Source: JAVXTH01 sp036641395
GTDB lineage: Bacteria; Bacillota_I; Bacilli_A; Erysipelotrichales; Erysipelotrichaceae
Direction of reading: 5' to 3'
DNA length: 64,000 bases
NCBI GenBank assembly: GCA_036641395.1
Contig: JAVWEY010000003.1
Span: forward strand, 10,114-74,113
The notes below the pieces were generated by a model, which did not search any database, had not been told where the DNA came from, and worked only from the letters and a program-made list of their open reading frames with translations. Shown here one piece after another: positions 15,969 to 24,448 of this stretch (position 1 is the stretch's first letter; every line of letters begins with the position of its first letter). Position numbers and translations under genes: made by a program.

Positions 15969-17589
15969 CCTTTTTACCTCGTTTCAATAACTTCGTTAAA
16001 TCTATATGGAAAATCATCTGTGGTAATTGGAAGAAATAACTAATCGCTAGATAAGCAAGAACTCCAAGTCCTCCACTTATTGCTAACTGCAAAGTGTTGA
16101 TGAACATCCCATGACCATAACCATTGATTCCAATCATATTACATCCTAGTGAAACAATCACAATACCAATCAAAGATAAAACCATGCAGATGATTCGATG
16201 CATCGTCGTTGCCCAACGAATATGATACACTTTAGATAACGTATAAACATCTAATAATATACAAATACCTAAGGATAATAAACTTGATAATACCATGCCT
16301 GGATAACCAAAATACGCTATGAAAGGATACGTTGTAATTAGTTTAATTAAGCCAAAGATAAATAAATTACGAATATTAATTTTCTGCATTCGACATGCCA
16401 TCATTAAAGCATTAAAAATCGGTGCAATCGTAGATATAAAAGCTTCCATTGAGAACCATCTTAATATTTCTGCATTTAAATTAAGATTTGTACCACCCGC
16501 TATAAAAGACATAATTGGTTTCGCAAAAATGAATAAACAAAATGAAATAGGAATTGCGATAAATAAAACACTATCAACACATTCTGTAATATTCTTACGT
16601 ACTCCTTTAAAATCATTCTTCGCTAAAGCACTTGTAATGTAAGGTATAATCGCTACTGAAAAACCTGGTGCCAAGACCATTGGAATTGACATAATCTTTT
16701 GTACTGGAGTGAAAACAACCGATACGATTTGTAATACTTCTTTACTGCTGTTACCATGAGCAGCTAATGCTTTATTCACAAATAAAGTATTAATAATCAT
16801 ATCGCTATAGCCAAGTATTGCGACCATCAAATATGGAAGTGCAATCATAATCAATTCGGTTGTTAATAATTTACGATCATCATTATCACCAATCTCTTGG
16901 TTTAAGGCTTGCATCTTTAATCTAGGCATCTGTTTACGGTCATAAAGTGTTAGATGAATAAAAGCTAAAGCCGCTGCTACTGCAGCCGATAACACTGCAA
17001 AGTAAGTAGCCCAGATACGGTCCCAATTTAATCCATAAACAATAATAGCACCAGCTACTAATAAAAATATAACTCTTGATAACTGTTCTAAGACCTGTGA
17101 CTTTGCATAGATTTCCATCTCTTTTAAACCTTGGTAAAAACCTCTTAATGCACTTAATACCGGTACAAAGAATAAGGCAACCGATATTACGATTAATACA
17201 TTGCGCATATTTTCAATGCCTTGCTTACCTAAATCAGAAGCCATAATATTCGCAAAGATACCTGAGGTTAACATTAAGATAAACATTGATAATAAACCAA
17301 AAGCAGCCATTAAATATAATGATAATTTTTTAATTAATAATGATGTTTTATAATCTCCATGAGCAATGTAGCGTGCTACCATAGTCGCTACTGCAAATGG
17401 TATTCCTGCGGTTGCGACATTTAGAATATAAGAATAAATATTAAAAGCCATTCCATAATAAACCATATTCTCAGCACCAAGTATATTTTGTAATGGTATT
17501 ACATATAAAATACCAATCAATTTTGATATAAATATTCCTGCAGAAGAAATTAAACCACCAGCAATAATTGTTTGTTTTTTCTTATTCAT
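15958..17589 (-). CDS. YtgP/SpoVB-type MOP-family flippase
   Basis: A 543-residue polytopic membrane protein, about 14 transmembrane helices, of the multidrug/oligosaccharidyl-lipid/polysaccharide exporter superfamily. It begins QTIIAGGLISSAGIFISKLIGILYVIPL, the standard first helix of the SpoVB/YtgP/MurJ-like group that moves lipid-linked cell-wall precursors. Position next to the ytzG-type pseudouridine synthase favours YtgP (a MurJ-redundant lipid II flippase in Bacillus) over the sporulation paralogue SpoVB. It is the second gene of the operon, two bases after the lipoprotein gene. Confidence 0.88.
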   Translation of the reverse strand: MNKKKQTIIAGGLISSAGIFISKLIGILYVIPLQNILGAENMVYYGMAFNIYSYILNVATAGIPFAVATMVARYIAHGDYKTSLLIKKLSLYLMAAFGLLSMFILMLTSGIFANIMASDLGKQGIENMRNVLIVISVALFFVPVLSALRGFYQGLKEMEIYAKSQVLEQLSRVIFLLVAGAIIVYGLNWDRIWATYFAVLSAAVAAALAFIHLTLYDRKQMPRLKMQALNQEIGDNDDRKLLTTELIMIALPYLMVAILGYSDMIINTLFVNKALAAHGNSSKEVLQIVSVVFTPVQKIMSIPMVLAPGFSVAIIPYITSALAKNDFKGVRKNITECVDSVLFIAIPISFCLFIFAKPIMSFIAGGTNLNLNAEILRWFSMEAFISTIAPIFNALMMACRMQKINIRNLFIFGLIKLITTYPFIAYFGYPGMVLSSLLSLGICILLDVYTLSKVYHIRWATTMHRIICMVLSLIGIVIVSLGCNMIGINGYGHGMFINTLQLAISGGLGVLAYLAISYFFQLPQMIFHIDLTKLLKRGKKDAS

Positions 17590-17591
17590 AA

Positions 17592-18119
17592 CTAATCACT
17601 TTCAGTTTTCTTTGTTTCATCACTAGCCTTATAATGGTAATTAAAGAAAGCTTTTGAAGTTTTCAATTTTGCATAGTCTTTCCATGTTACTAATACATAA
17701 AGCGTAAATTCAGACTCAGTTGTTTCCCCACTTAATTGTATTCCTTTTTGAAAACCTTTTTCATTATTTGATTGAAATGGAATTAAGTTATATTGAGCAT
17801 CTTCATCATCTATAATCCCAACATTAGGAAACATAATTTTTCCACCAATCATCTTCTTATCAACGACAATTTCTTCAATGTTGTACATTGCAATCTTTGG
17901 ATTATCGATTGTTATTGTATATTGGTATAAATTCTTCTTTGCTTTTTTTACTTTTAGAGCATGATCAAAAGGAATATCATTTGAAACAATATCACCATTA
18001 TCTTCAACTGTTTTGATATACTCATTGTATTTTTTAGAACGTTCATCGCTTGCACTATGGTTAGCGGAACAGCCACTAATTAATGAAAAACAGAGTATAA
18101 GCAGTAATACTTTACGCAT
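17592..18119 (-). CDS. Lipoprotein of unknown function
   Basis: A 175-residue secreted lipoprotein. The signal peptide MRKVLLLILCFSLISGC ends with a good lipobox (LISGC), followed by a Ser-rich linker. I place the start at 18119 because GAGGTGATT lies upstream; a longer in-frame start at 18185 has no ribosome site. The mature domain is beta-rich and not recognised. A promoter sits just upstream, making it the first gene of the operon with ytgP, the rsuA type, folA and the small membrane protein. Confidence 0.8.
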   Translation of the reverse strand: MRKVLLLILCFSLISGCSANHSASDERSKKYNEYIKTVEDNGDIVSNDIPFDHALKVKKAKKNLYQYTITIDNPKIAMYNIEEIVVDKKMIGGKIMFPNVGIIDDEDAQYNLIPFQSNNEKGFQKGIQLSGETTESEFTLYVLVTWKDYAKLKTSKAFFNYHYKASDETKKTESD

Positions 18120-18138
18120 GCAATCACCTCTAGTGATT

Positions 18139-18166
18139 ATTATAACATAATTTTTTCTTGGAACAA
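18139..18166 (-). promoter_or_regulatory. Housekeeping promoter of the lipoprotein-ytgP operon
   Basis: On the minus strand TTGTTC (-35) and TATAAT (-10, with an upstream TG as in extended -10 promoters) are separated by 16 bases, 25 bases before the lipoprotein start. Confidence 0.65.
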
Positions 18167-18169
18167 ACA

Positions 18170-18206
18170 AAAGAAAACGAAACACGATGAATCTCGTGTC
18201 TCGTTA
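18170..18206 (-). terminator. Terminator of the dpa-dapA-cse60-DUF1540 operon
   Basis: Twelve-base arms at 18176-18187 and 18194-18205 pair with a single wobble around a six-base loop, overlapping the stop of the DUF1540 gene and followed by a T-rich stretch on the minus strand. Confidence 0.8.
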
Positions 18207-18368
18207 TTTTTCGCTTTTACAAACAAATGATTTACAGGCTGTTTCATGCGTAGAATTTGGCATAATTGCTTGATCACAGGTAATGCTTATTTCATTTGCG
18301 CTACAATGATTTTCTTTTTGAAAACGACAAGAACAAACATTACATTGAATCTGTGTTTTATTTGGCAT
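18204..18368 (-). CDS. DUF1540 cysteine-rich small protein
   Basis: A 54-residue protein below common ORF cut-offs, with a strong GGAGGTG ribosome site. It has a single DUF1540 unit with the family's cysteine pattern: CNVCSCRF, then HCSANEISITC and, near the end, ACKSFVC. The CxAxxIxI feature is typical. The cysteines suggest metal binding. Members occur widely in clostridia and related spore formers; the role is unknown. It follows cse60 after 36 bases and ends in the operon terminator. Confidence 0.85.
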   Translation of the reverse strand: MPNKTQIQCNVCSCRFQKENHCSANEISITCDQAIMPNSTHETACKSFVCKSEK

Positions 18369-18404
18369 TTTAAACACCTCCATAAAACTAGTCTGTTCGA
18401 TTAT

Positions 18405-18590
18405 TTAGGATTCATACTTATAAATGATCATTGCGCTAAAACAATAAATTTGTTCTTCTTTATCGATAAAGGCAGCAGTTGAAAACTTAATATCAATTAT
18501 TTCTATCATATCATTTTCTATTAAAAAATCATTGATTGCAGTCTTTAAATCTTCTTCATGTTCCTCATCTAGTACTTCTACTTGAATCAT
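18405..18590 (-). CDS. Cse60-like sporulation protein
   Basis: About 61 residues, matching the length and pattern of the small SigE-dependent Bacillus protein Cse60: an opening MIQVEVLDEEHEEDLKTAINDFL and an ending EQIYCFSAMIIYK. I place the start at 18590, with GGGTGAT just upstream; an earlier ATG at 18602 lies before that site. Function is unknown in all species. Its place directly after dapA in a dipicolinate operon fits sporulation use. Confidence 0.78.
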   Translation of the reverse strand: MIQVEVLDEEHEEDLKTAINDFLIENDMIEIIDIKFSTAAFIDKEEQIYCFSAMIIYKYES

Positions 18591-18624
18591 ATAATCACCC
18601 ATAAATAGTATAGGGATGACTTAT

Positions 18625-19491
18625 CTAAAACTTAGTCGAATCATGGAGAAAAGCATCAATTTTATTTTTATTAGCTTTAGTTATTGGAACTAAAGGCAAA
18701 CGTAATACATTATGACACTCACCTCTTTGATTTAATATATATTTTATAGGAGCAGGAGAAGCATCACAGAAAGTAGTAGTTGCAATGTCTTTTATCCTTT
18801 TATCAAAATCAGTTATTGGTTGATGATTTTGATAGGCTTTTATAAAATTTTGAATATCTTTTAAATAACAATGACCACTTACTGAAATAATCCCATCCAT
18901 ACCTGCATCTAACCCACTACTTAAAGCAGCATCTTCCCCACAATATATTTTAAAGAAAGGAAATTCTTCCTTCAACTTCTTAACTGTTTCATAGTCATCA
19001 CTGGCTTGTTTTAAACTAGTTATATTAGGATAATGTTTAATTAACTTTCGTATCAAAGGATAAGATAAACAAACTCCGCTACGTTTTGGTACATTATACA
19101 ACATAATTGGTAATATCGATTGCTTTGCTAGCCTTTCATAATGCTTATATAAACCGGCATCAGATGGTTTATTATAATATGGGGTAACAATCAAGTAACC
19201 ATCGATTTCATGGCTTTGTGAGGCTTGCATAAGCTCTAGCGTCTCTTTTGTGTTATTTGTTCCACAACCAAACCATATTTCACAGCGATGAGAACATAAT
19301 TTAATAACATAATTAAGAACTTGAAAACGTTCCTCTCGACTTAAGGTACAAACTTCACTTGTTGTGCCACATACAATAAAGCCATCAATTCCCTCATCTA
19401 ATAACCGTAATACAATCTTTTCTAATGAGGCATAATCAATAAAGCCATCCTTTAAAAATGGTGTGATTAAGGCAACCATGATCTTTTTCAT
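18625..19491 (-). CDS. dapA: 4-hydroxy-tetrahydrodipicolinate synthase
   Basis: Condenses pyruvate and aspartate semialdehyde to hydroxytetrahydrodipicolinate, the common precursor of lysine, diaminopimelate and spore dipicolinate. 288 residues, normal length. It has VCGTTSEVCTLSREE (the GTTGE-type pyruvate loop), VTPYYNKP, LYNVPKRSG with the catalytic tyrosine, and TSLKQASDD with the Schiff-base lysine. Its ATG overlaps the dpaB stop. As the gene follows dpaA-dpaB it probably serves dipicolinate production in the mother cell; another dapA may exist for growth. Confidence 0.95.
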   Translation of the reverse strand: MKKIMVALITPFLKDGFIDYASLEKIVLRLLDEGIDGFIVCGTTSEVCTLSREERFQVLNYVIKLCSHRCEIWFGCGTNNTKETLELMQASQSHEIDGYLIVTPYYNKPSDAGLYKHYERLAKQSILPIMLYNVPKRSGVCLSYPLIRKLIKHYPNITSLKQASDDYETVKKLKEEFPFFKIYCGEDAALSSGLDAGMDGIISVSGHCYLKDIQNFIKAYQNHQPITDFDKRIKDIATTTFCDASPAPIKYILNQRGECHNVLRLPLVPITKANKNKIDAFLHDSTKF

Positions 19492-20078
19492 TTGACATCA
19501 AAATCACTTTCTAAAATAGGTTGAATTTGGATATTCTCTAAAGCACAAGTTAGAGCTTCATCTAAAGAAGACCATTTAGATATAATACTATAAGGTTTTA
19601 AGAAAGGTGAATCTTGGCTAAAAGGTAAAGTATAAATATGTTTAATACTTAATAAACGAAAGAAATTAGATGCAACCATTCCAAGTCCATCATTACTTGC
19701 AAGTCCAATCACAATATTTTTATTATTACGAATCATCGCTTTTGCACCTAGTGTTACTGGTGAATCATAAATGCCATTAACAAGTTTTGCGCATATGGTA
19801 GCACTCATTGGTACAATTGCCATAATATCATAGTAATTATCCGGTCCTATCTTTTCTGCTTCAACAAGTGAATTAATAATTGTTTTATTGGTGATTGTTT
19901 CTAGTTGATTAATAAAATCATCCCGATTAAAGAAACGCGTTGATATATTATTAACGCTATCGCTGACTATAATTTGCACTTCATTATTTACTACCATCTT
20001 CTTTATTTCATCTAATACCTGTGCATGATTACAAAAAGACCCACAAATCCCAATTAATATTTTTTTATGCTTCAGCAT
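19488..20078 (-). CDS. dpaB: Dipicolinate synthase subunit B (SpoVFB)
   Basis: A 196-residue flavoprotein of the HFCD (flavin-containing Cys decarboxylase) superfamily; with DpaA it oxidises dihydrodipicolinate to dipicolinate for the spore core. The opening KKILIGICGSFCNHAQVL is the conserved flavin-binding start, followed later by VPMSATICAKLVNGIYDSPV and VIGLASNDGLGMVASN. I start it at 20078 (GGGGG eight bases upstream) rather than 20105. The first codons overlap the dpaA end by 14 bases. Confidence 0.92.
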   Translation of the reverse strand: MLKHKKILIGICGSFCNHAQVLDEIKKMVVNNEVQIIVSDSVNNISTRFFNRDDFINQLETITNKTIINSLVEAEKIGPDNYYDIMAIVPMSATICAKLVNGIYDSPVTLGAKAMIRNNKNIVIGLASNDGLGMVASNFFRLLSIKHIYTLPFSQDSPFLKPYSIISKWSSLDEALTCALENIQIQPILESDFDVK

Positions 20079-20844
20079 CAATTTTCCCCCTAATATATTC
20101 ACCAATTAAACGACCTGCACTAACACTTGTAAACATTGCTGGTAAGCTTTCTGCTTTAATTAAACGAATTCCATATAACAAAGCCATTTTCTCATCAATT
20201 TGATTTCCACTCGCAATATCAATAATAAGTGGTTTCTTACTAAAATGAAGCATTAGCTCACGATTAATAATCGGTGCTGGTGCTGTATTAATAATCACAT
20301 CTCCACACTCCATATTACGCCACTGTTGAATTGATACCATATCTTCTTGTCCTTCTTCAACAATCCGTCTTATTACACGTACTTGTACCTTTAATGCCTT
20401 TAATAAGTCATAGATTGCTTTACCACATGCTCCATAACCAATAATATCAATCTTTTGTTCTAATAAAGATAATTGACTATTATCAATTAGTAAAAAGAGA
20501 ACTCCTTCACTAGTGAAAACAGCATTTCGTTCAATTACTTCCTTATCTTCTAAATAATAATGAATTGGATACGATAGTTGTTTCAAAAAAGGATGATGAA
20601 CCCCTGCAAAGATCATCGTATCATTTAATTGTTGATAGAATGCTTCATCTAATTGTATCATTCCTTGTTTCCCTTTAATGTATCCTTTATCATTCATTCC
20701 TTTAATTGGTAGTACTAATACATCTGGAATGGTAAGCTTATCAAAATCACTAAATTCATTTATTAAATAAGTATCATAAGTTTTACTTAAATCGAAATAT
20801 ACTTCTTGCATTTCCCGATTACTATTCACAACAGCGATTAACAT
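20065..20844 (-). CDS. dpaA: Dipicolinate synthase subunit A (SpoVFA)
   Basis: A 259-residue dehydrogenase-like subunit, somewhat shorter than the Bacillus protein of about 300. The nucleotide-binding Rossmann loop is IDIIGYGACGKAIYDLLKAL; VIINTAPAPIINRELM and ESLPAMFTSVSAGRLIGEYI are typical of the family. The first 130 residues hold the divergent catalytic domain. AGGAGG precedes the ATG, and a SigK-type promoter signal lies 20 bases further up, as expected for dipicolinate production in the late mother cell. Confidence 0.92.
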   Translation of the reverse strand: MLIAVVNSNREMQEVYFDLSKTYDTYLINEFSDFDKLTIPDVLVLPIKGMNDKGYIKGKQGMIQLDEAFYQQLNDTMIFAGVHHPFLKQLSYPIHYYLEDKEVIERNAVFTSEGVLFLLIDNSQLSLLEQKIDIIGYGACGKAIYDLLKALKVQVRVIRRIVEEGQEDMVSIQQWRNMECGDVIINTAPAPIINRELMLHFSKKPLIIDIASGNQIDEKMALLYGIRLIKAESLPAMFTSVSAGRLIGEYIRGKIDAEA

Positions 20845-20863
20845 ATTTAACCTCCTGATAATT

Positions 20864-20890
20864 TATACTATGTATAAATGCCCATTTGGT
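20864..20890 (-). promoter_or_regulatory. SigK-type promoter of the dpaA-dpaB-dapA operon
   Basis: On the minus strand AC (20890-20889), a 16-base spacer and CATAGTATA (20872-20864) match the Bacillus SigK pattern AC-N16-CATAnnnTA exactly. It is placed 20 bases before the dpaA start. spoVF is SigK-dependent in Bacillus, which makes the match meaningful. Confidence 0.62.
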
Positions 20891-20894
20891 GATT

Positions 20895-20920
20895 AAAAAA
20901 AACAAGTCATTAAACTTGTT
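20895..20920 (-). terminator. Terminator of tyrS
   Basis: On the minus strand AACAAGT and ACTTGTT pair around a six-base loop containing the tyrS stop, followed by a run of eight T (with flanking A/T). Confidence 0.85.
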
Positions 20921-22142
20921 TAATTACATAATAATTACGTTTTCCTTTTTTTATTAAAGTTAATGAATCATAAAGAGCATGCTCACTATCAATGATTTGT
21001 TGAGGATCTTTACACTTTTCACCATTTATTTGAATTGATCCCTGCCCAATCCACTCTCTAGCTTCGCGTTTACTCTTCGCAATTCCTGCTTCCACAAGAA
21101 CATCAACTAATTCTTTATGGTCTTCCATTTCTTTTATTTCAAAACCATGAAGAGCATCGCTAAGTTCCTCTTTATTCAAGGCTTTAATATCTCCACTAAA
21201 TAATGCATTGGTAATCTTTAATGCTTTTTGATATTCATCATCTCCATGAAGGAAAGAAACTACTTCTTTTGCCAATACTTTTTGTGCTTCACGTAAATGT
21301 GCTTCTTTCTCTACTTTTTCCTGTAATCCATCAATTGTATCTTTACTTAAGAATGTTAATTTCTTTAAATAATCGATTACTTTTTCATCCTCTGAATTTA
21401 CTAAGAACTGATACATTTCATAAGGTGAAGTTTTATCTTTATCTAACCAAACCGTACCACTTTCACTCTTACCAAATTTAGTTCCATCTGCTTTTGTGAT
21501 TAAAGGCATAGTTAACCCATAGCACTTAACATCAACTCCATGCTTCTTACGGATTAATTCTAAACCACTCGTAATATTTCCCCATTGATCTTGTCCACCC
21601 AATTGTAAGGTACAATTATGGTTCTCATAAAGATGTAAGAAATCTAAAGATTGAAGAATCATATAAGAAAATTCTGTATAAGAAATACCACTTTCTAAAC
21701 GACTCTTTACCGTATCTTTATTTAACATATAGTTAACATTAAAGAATTTTCCATAATCAATTAAGAAATCAAGAATTGAAATATCTTTTGTCCAATCATA
21801 GTTATTTACCATTGTGAATCCAAATAACTTTTCTATTTGCTTACTTAAAGCGGCATAATTGTAATCAAGTTTTTCCTTGCTTAACATCGTTCGCTCCCCA
21901 GTTGCCTTAGGATCACCAATAAAGCCTGTAGCACCTCCAACTAACATAATTGGATGATGTCCATGTTCCTTTAAACGCTTTGCACACAATAGAGATGAAT
22001 AGTGTCCAATATGTAAACTATCACCCGTAGGGTCAGTACCAATATAAAAAGTTACTTCTCCGTTGTTTAACACATCTTCTAATTCTGGTGAAGTTACATC
22101 ATTAATTAAACCTCTCCATTTAAGTTCTTCAAATAATTTCAT
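20910..22142 (-). CDS. tyrS: Tyrosyl-tRNA synthetase
   Basis: Charges tRNA-Tyr. About 410 residues, normal bacterial length. The class I HIGH motif is in DSLHIGHYSSLL, the tyrosine-site segment is LQLGGQDQWGNITSG, and the KMSKS-type loop appears as KFGKS. A C-terminal S4-like RNA-binding domain ends in GQGSIQINGEKC. The start at 22142 follows GGAG by seven bases; ATG at 22145 is the alternative. It is controlled by the upstream T-box leader. Confidence 0.96.
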   Translation of the reverse strand: MKLFEELKWRGLINDVTSPELEDVLNNGEVTFYIGTDPTGDSLHIGHYSSLLCAKRLKEHGHHPIMLVGGATGFIGDPKATGERTMLSKEKLDYNYAALSKQIEKLFGFTMVNNYDWTKDISILDFLIDYGKFFNVNYMLNKDTVKSRLESGISYTEFSYMILQSLDFLHLYENHNCTLQLGGQDQWGNITSGLELIRKKHGVDVKCYGLTMPLITKADGTKFGKSESGTVWLDKDKTSPYEMYQFLVNSEDEKVIDYLKKLTFLSKDTIDGLQEKVEKEAHLREAQKVLAKEVVSFLHGDDEYQKALKITNALFSGDIKALNKEELSDALHGFEIKEMEDHKELVDVLVEAGIAKSKREAREWIGQGSIQINGEKCKDPQQIIDSEHALYDSLTLIKKGKRNYYVIKQV

Positions 22143-22160
22143 CATCTTTCTCCTTTTCAA

Positions 22161-22374
22161 AATAAAAACGTCCTCAATCCAAGGACGCTTTTGCGTGGTA
22201 CCACCTTAGTTCATCAAACAAATGATGCACTTAATCTCGTAACGTGAGTGACTCGGTTTTATTTTCATAAAACAGCTCAAAGGTGTATTCAATAAACGTT
22301 ATGTATGGTTTTTCACCAACCAACCATTCTCTAAACATATCGTTTTATTTACTATTTCTTATCAATCGCTTATT
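22161..22374 (-). promoter_or_regulatory. T-box riboswitch (tyrosine) upstream of tyrS
   Basis: The minus strand carries the T-box core AAGGTGGTACCACG (22207-22194), a leader terminator made of CGTCC and GGACG arms with a T-run (22161-22188), and a Stem I region. The bulge sequence GAATACACC contains the specifier UAC (22287-22285), which pairs with the tRNA-Tyr anticodon and is followed by the expected A. Uncharged tRNA-Tyr should favour the antiterminator and switch on tyrS. Confidence 0.93.
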
Positions 22375-22379
22375 CTATA

Positions 22380-22407
22380 AGTATAGATACTTACAAAGTT
22401 TTGTCAA
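22380..22407 (-). promoter_or_regulatory. Promoter of the T-box-tyrS transcript
   Basis: On the minus strand a consensus TTGACA (22407-22402) and TATACT (22385-22380) are separated by 16 bases, placing transcription start near 22373, at the beginning of the T-box Stem I. Confidence 0.8.
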
Positions 22408-22410
22408 TCT

Positions 22411-23403
22411 TTATTTTGTTGATTGACGTGGTGTATAAATATAAGATAATTCAATTTCTTTATCAAATACTTCACCATCTTCTTTTAACATCTTCGTCAT
22501 AACTCGCATTGCCACTGCTCCTAAATCATAATCAGGAATTTTAAATCCAGAAATTTGAGGACGTGCCATGGCATTATATTTACTATCTAAGACACAAACT
22601 AATTCCATATCATTAGGAATTGTAAGTCCATTTTCATTAGCAGAATTCAAGACTGCCATTGCTTGAGAATCACGATAAGTAAGAATCAAATCATGTTTAT
22701 GATTCTTAAAATACTCTTTCAAATATAAATAAGAAGAACGATATTCCTTTGGAATTGAAATAAATTGATCGAATTTTAATCCTTTTGCATCATAAGCCTT
22801 ATCAATACCTGCTTTTAACTGTTTCATAATTGCAGGGTTCTTACGATCTTCAATTAAAGCAATATTTTTAATTCCTTTATCTAAATAAGAAGTAATATAA
22901 TCAAAAATCAATGTTCCATAATCAACATAAACAGAGCCAATTGCATCATCACCCATATGATCACCAATCACTACAATTGGTACTTGATAACGAGTTAAAG
23001 CATTTAATTCTTCTTTACATAATTTATCATTAAAAATAACAACACCATCAACTCGTGATTTAATAATTGTTTCCACAATATCATTCATTCCCGTGATGCC
23101 TTCAGTCGTAGTATGTAAAACGATATTATATTTATAAATTTTCGCAACATCAATCAAACCATTAATAATTTGGCCTGTATAGAAGAAACTAGCTTCTGGT
23201 ACAATAAGGGCAATTGTCGTTGTCTTTTGAAGTGCTAAGCCTTGTGCAATTGCATTAGGTTTATAACCTAATTTTTCAATTGCTTCTTGAACTTTAACCC
23301 GCGTATCCTCACGCACAACTTCAGATGCATTGATAACCCGAGATACCGTTGCTAGTGAAACTTCTGCTTCTTTTGCGACATCGTAAATTGTTATTCGTTT
23401 CAT
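22411..23403 (-). CDS. ccpA: LacI-family regulator, probable catabolite control protein CcpA
   Basis: A 330-residue LacI-family regulator. The N-terminal HTH (ITIYDVAKEAEVSLATVSRVIN) and the hinge helix segment PNAIAQGLA are standard, followed by a periplasmic-binding-protein fold effector domain ending in VAMRVMTKML. The gene lies in the Bacillus order ccpA, ytxJ/ytxH, ytxG, murC and close to tyrS, which is the reason to call it CcpA. I did not find a clear CcpA-specific residue signature, and no ptsH-interaction test is possible from sequence. Confidence 0.78.
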   Translation of the reverse strand: MKRITIYDVAKEAEVSLATVSRVINASEVVREDTRVKVQEAIEKLGYKPNAIAQGLALQKTTTIALIVPEASFFYTGQIINGLIDVAKIYKYNIVLHTTTEGITGMNDIVETIIKSRVDGVVIFNDKLCKEELNALTRYQVPIVVIGDHMGDDAIGSVYVDYGTLIFDYITSYLDKGIKNIALIEDRKNPAIMKQLKAGIDKAYDAKGLKFDQFISIPKEYRSSYLYLKEYFKNHKHDLILTYRDSQAMAVLNSANENGLTIPNDMELVCVLDSKYNAMARPQISGFKIPDYDLGAVAMRVMTKMLKEDGEVFDKEIELSYIYTPRQSTK

Positions 23404-23415
23404 AATACTCCTTCC

Positions 23416-24003
23416 CTACTGTTCCTTATTATCTTCAGTAGTTTTATCGTCAATTTCATTTACTTCTGGCTTATCCTCAAGTACGCGTTTTAAAGATTCA
23501 TACGCCTCAGTTGCCACATGCAAAGTACCTTTTTTTAATTTAGCACTTGTTTCTTTTACTCGTTCATCTTCTTTGAATTGTTGAACGCCTTCACTTATAG
23601 TATCGACACCTTTTTTAACATATTCATTATCTTTAATTGCATCCATACCTTGGCTTACACCTTGGGCTAATGCTCCATAATATTTTTTAGCTTCATTTCC
23701 AACATCGGATAGTGTCTTATTAAGTTTTTCATTATTTTTAACATCCATCATTAAATCTTTTGTCTTAGAAACAATTTTTTCACTTTCTTCTTTTAACTTA
23801 ACTTTTCTAGCTTCAATCTTTTCCGGTTGATTTTGATATTTAACCCATTCTTTAAAGTCATCATACAAATTAGTTATTTCATTATTAAATTGATCTAACA
23901 ATTTTTTCTTTTCACTATCTTTATCATCATCAACATCAATAAACACGAATTTGGCTTCTTTTTCCATTTCTTCTGCTTCTTTGATATGATCTTTATTCTC
24001 CAT
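23416..24003 (-). CDS. YtxH-like charged helical protein
   Basis: About 195 residues, highly charged (Lys/Glu/Asp-rich) and mostly helical, with heptad-like stretches (ENKDHIKEAEEMEKEAKF; KEESEKIVSKTKDLMMDV). There is no signal peptide or membrane segment. The start at 24003 is decided by a perfect GGAGGTGA; a longer frame from 24072 lies within the DUF948 gene. Its end of the ccpA-murC block corresponds to ytxH in Bacillus, a general-stress gene of unknown role. Assignment rests on position and composition. Confidence 0.7.
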   Translation of the reverse strand: MENKDHIKEAEEMEKEAKFVFIDVDDDKDSEKKKLLDQFNNEITNLYDDFKEWVKYQNQPEKIEARKVKLKEESEKIVSKTKDLMMDVKNNEKLNKTLSDVGNEAKKYYGALAQGVSQGMDAIKDNEYVKKGVDTISEGVQQFKEDERVKETSAKLKKGTLHVATEAYESLKRVLEDKPEVNEIDDKTTEDNKEQ

Positions 24004-24400
24004 TACCTTCACCTCCGTTTTCATTTTCTGAATTATTATTTGTAGTACTTGGAGTTTCACTTGTTTTATCAAATTTCATAAACCATTCTTTAATGGATGA
24101 AAAATTTTCAATTATCGTAATAAATGCAGATCGAACTGCATTTTTACTAGCTTCATGTACACAATCAACCGTCTCGCTTAATTCATTTAAGGTTGCTAGT
24201 GGTTTTTCCAATTGTTTTAATTCATTATTGGTGATTTCAATTGTTTTACTCATAGCAACTAATGTTGTATTTGTCTGTGTTAATACTTTAATTAAATGAT
24301 GTACAAATACGATTAAGAAAACTAAAATAATGGCACCTAAGATTGGTAACAGTTTCATACTAACACTGCTTGTTAATTCTAAAAGTTGATCTAGTCCCAT
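23993..24400 (-). CDS. DUF948 (YtxG-like) membrane protein
   Basis: A 135-residue protein with one membrane segment (about residues 15-38, LPILGAIILVFLIVFVHHL), then a helical domain with the DUF948 pattern, including the LNELSETVDCVHEASKNAV region, and a disordered Asn/Gly/Glu tail. The family is found next to ytxH in Bacillota. Its last ten bases include the ribosome binding site of the next gene, so the two are coupled. Confidence 0.82.
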   Translation of the reverse strand: MGLDQLLELTSSVSMKLLPILGAIILVFLIVFVHHLIKVLTQTNTTLVAMSKTIEITNNELKQLEKPLATLNELSETVDCVHEASKNAVRSAFITIIENFSSIKEWFMKFDKTSETPSTTNNNSENENGGEGNGE

Positions 24401-24448
24401 GTAAACACCTCCAATATATATTACAACACTTTGAAAATCATTACAATA

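Noticed and set aside
22411..23403. Calling the LacI-family regulator a sugar-specific repressor
   Set aside because: No sugar transport or catabolism genes are adjacent, and the ytxH-ytxG-murC neighbourhood points to CcpA.
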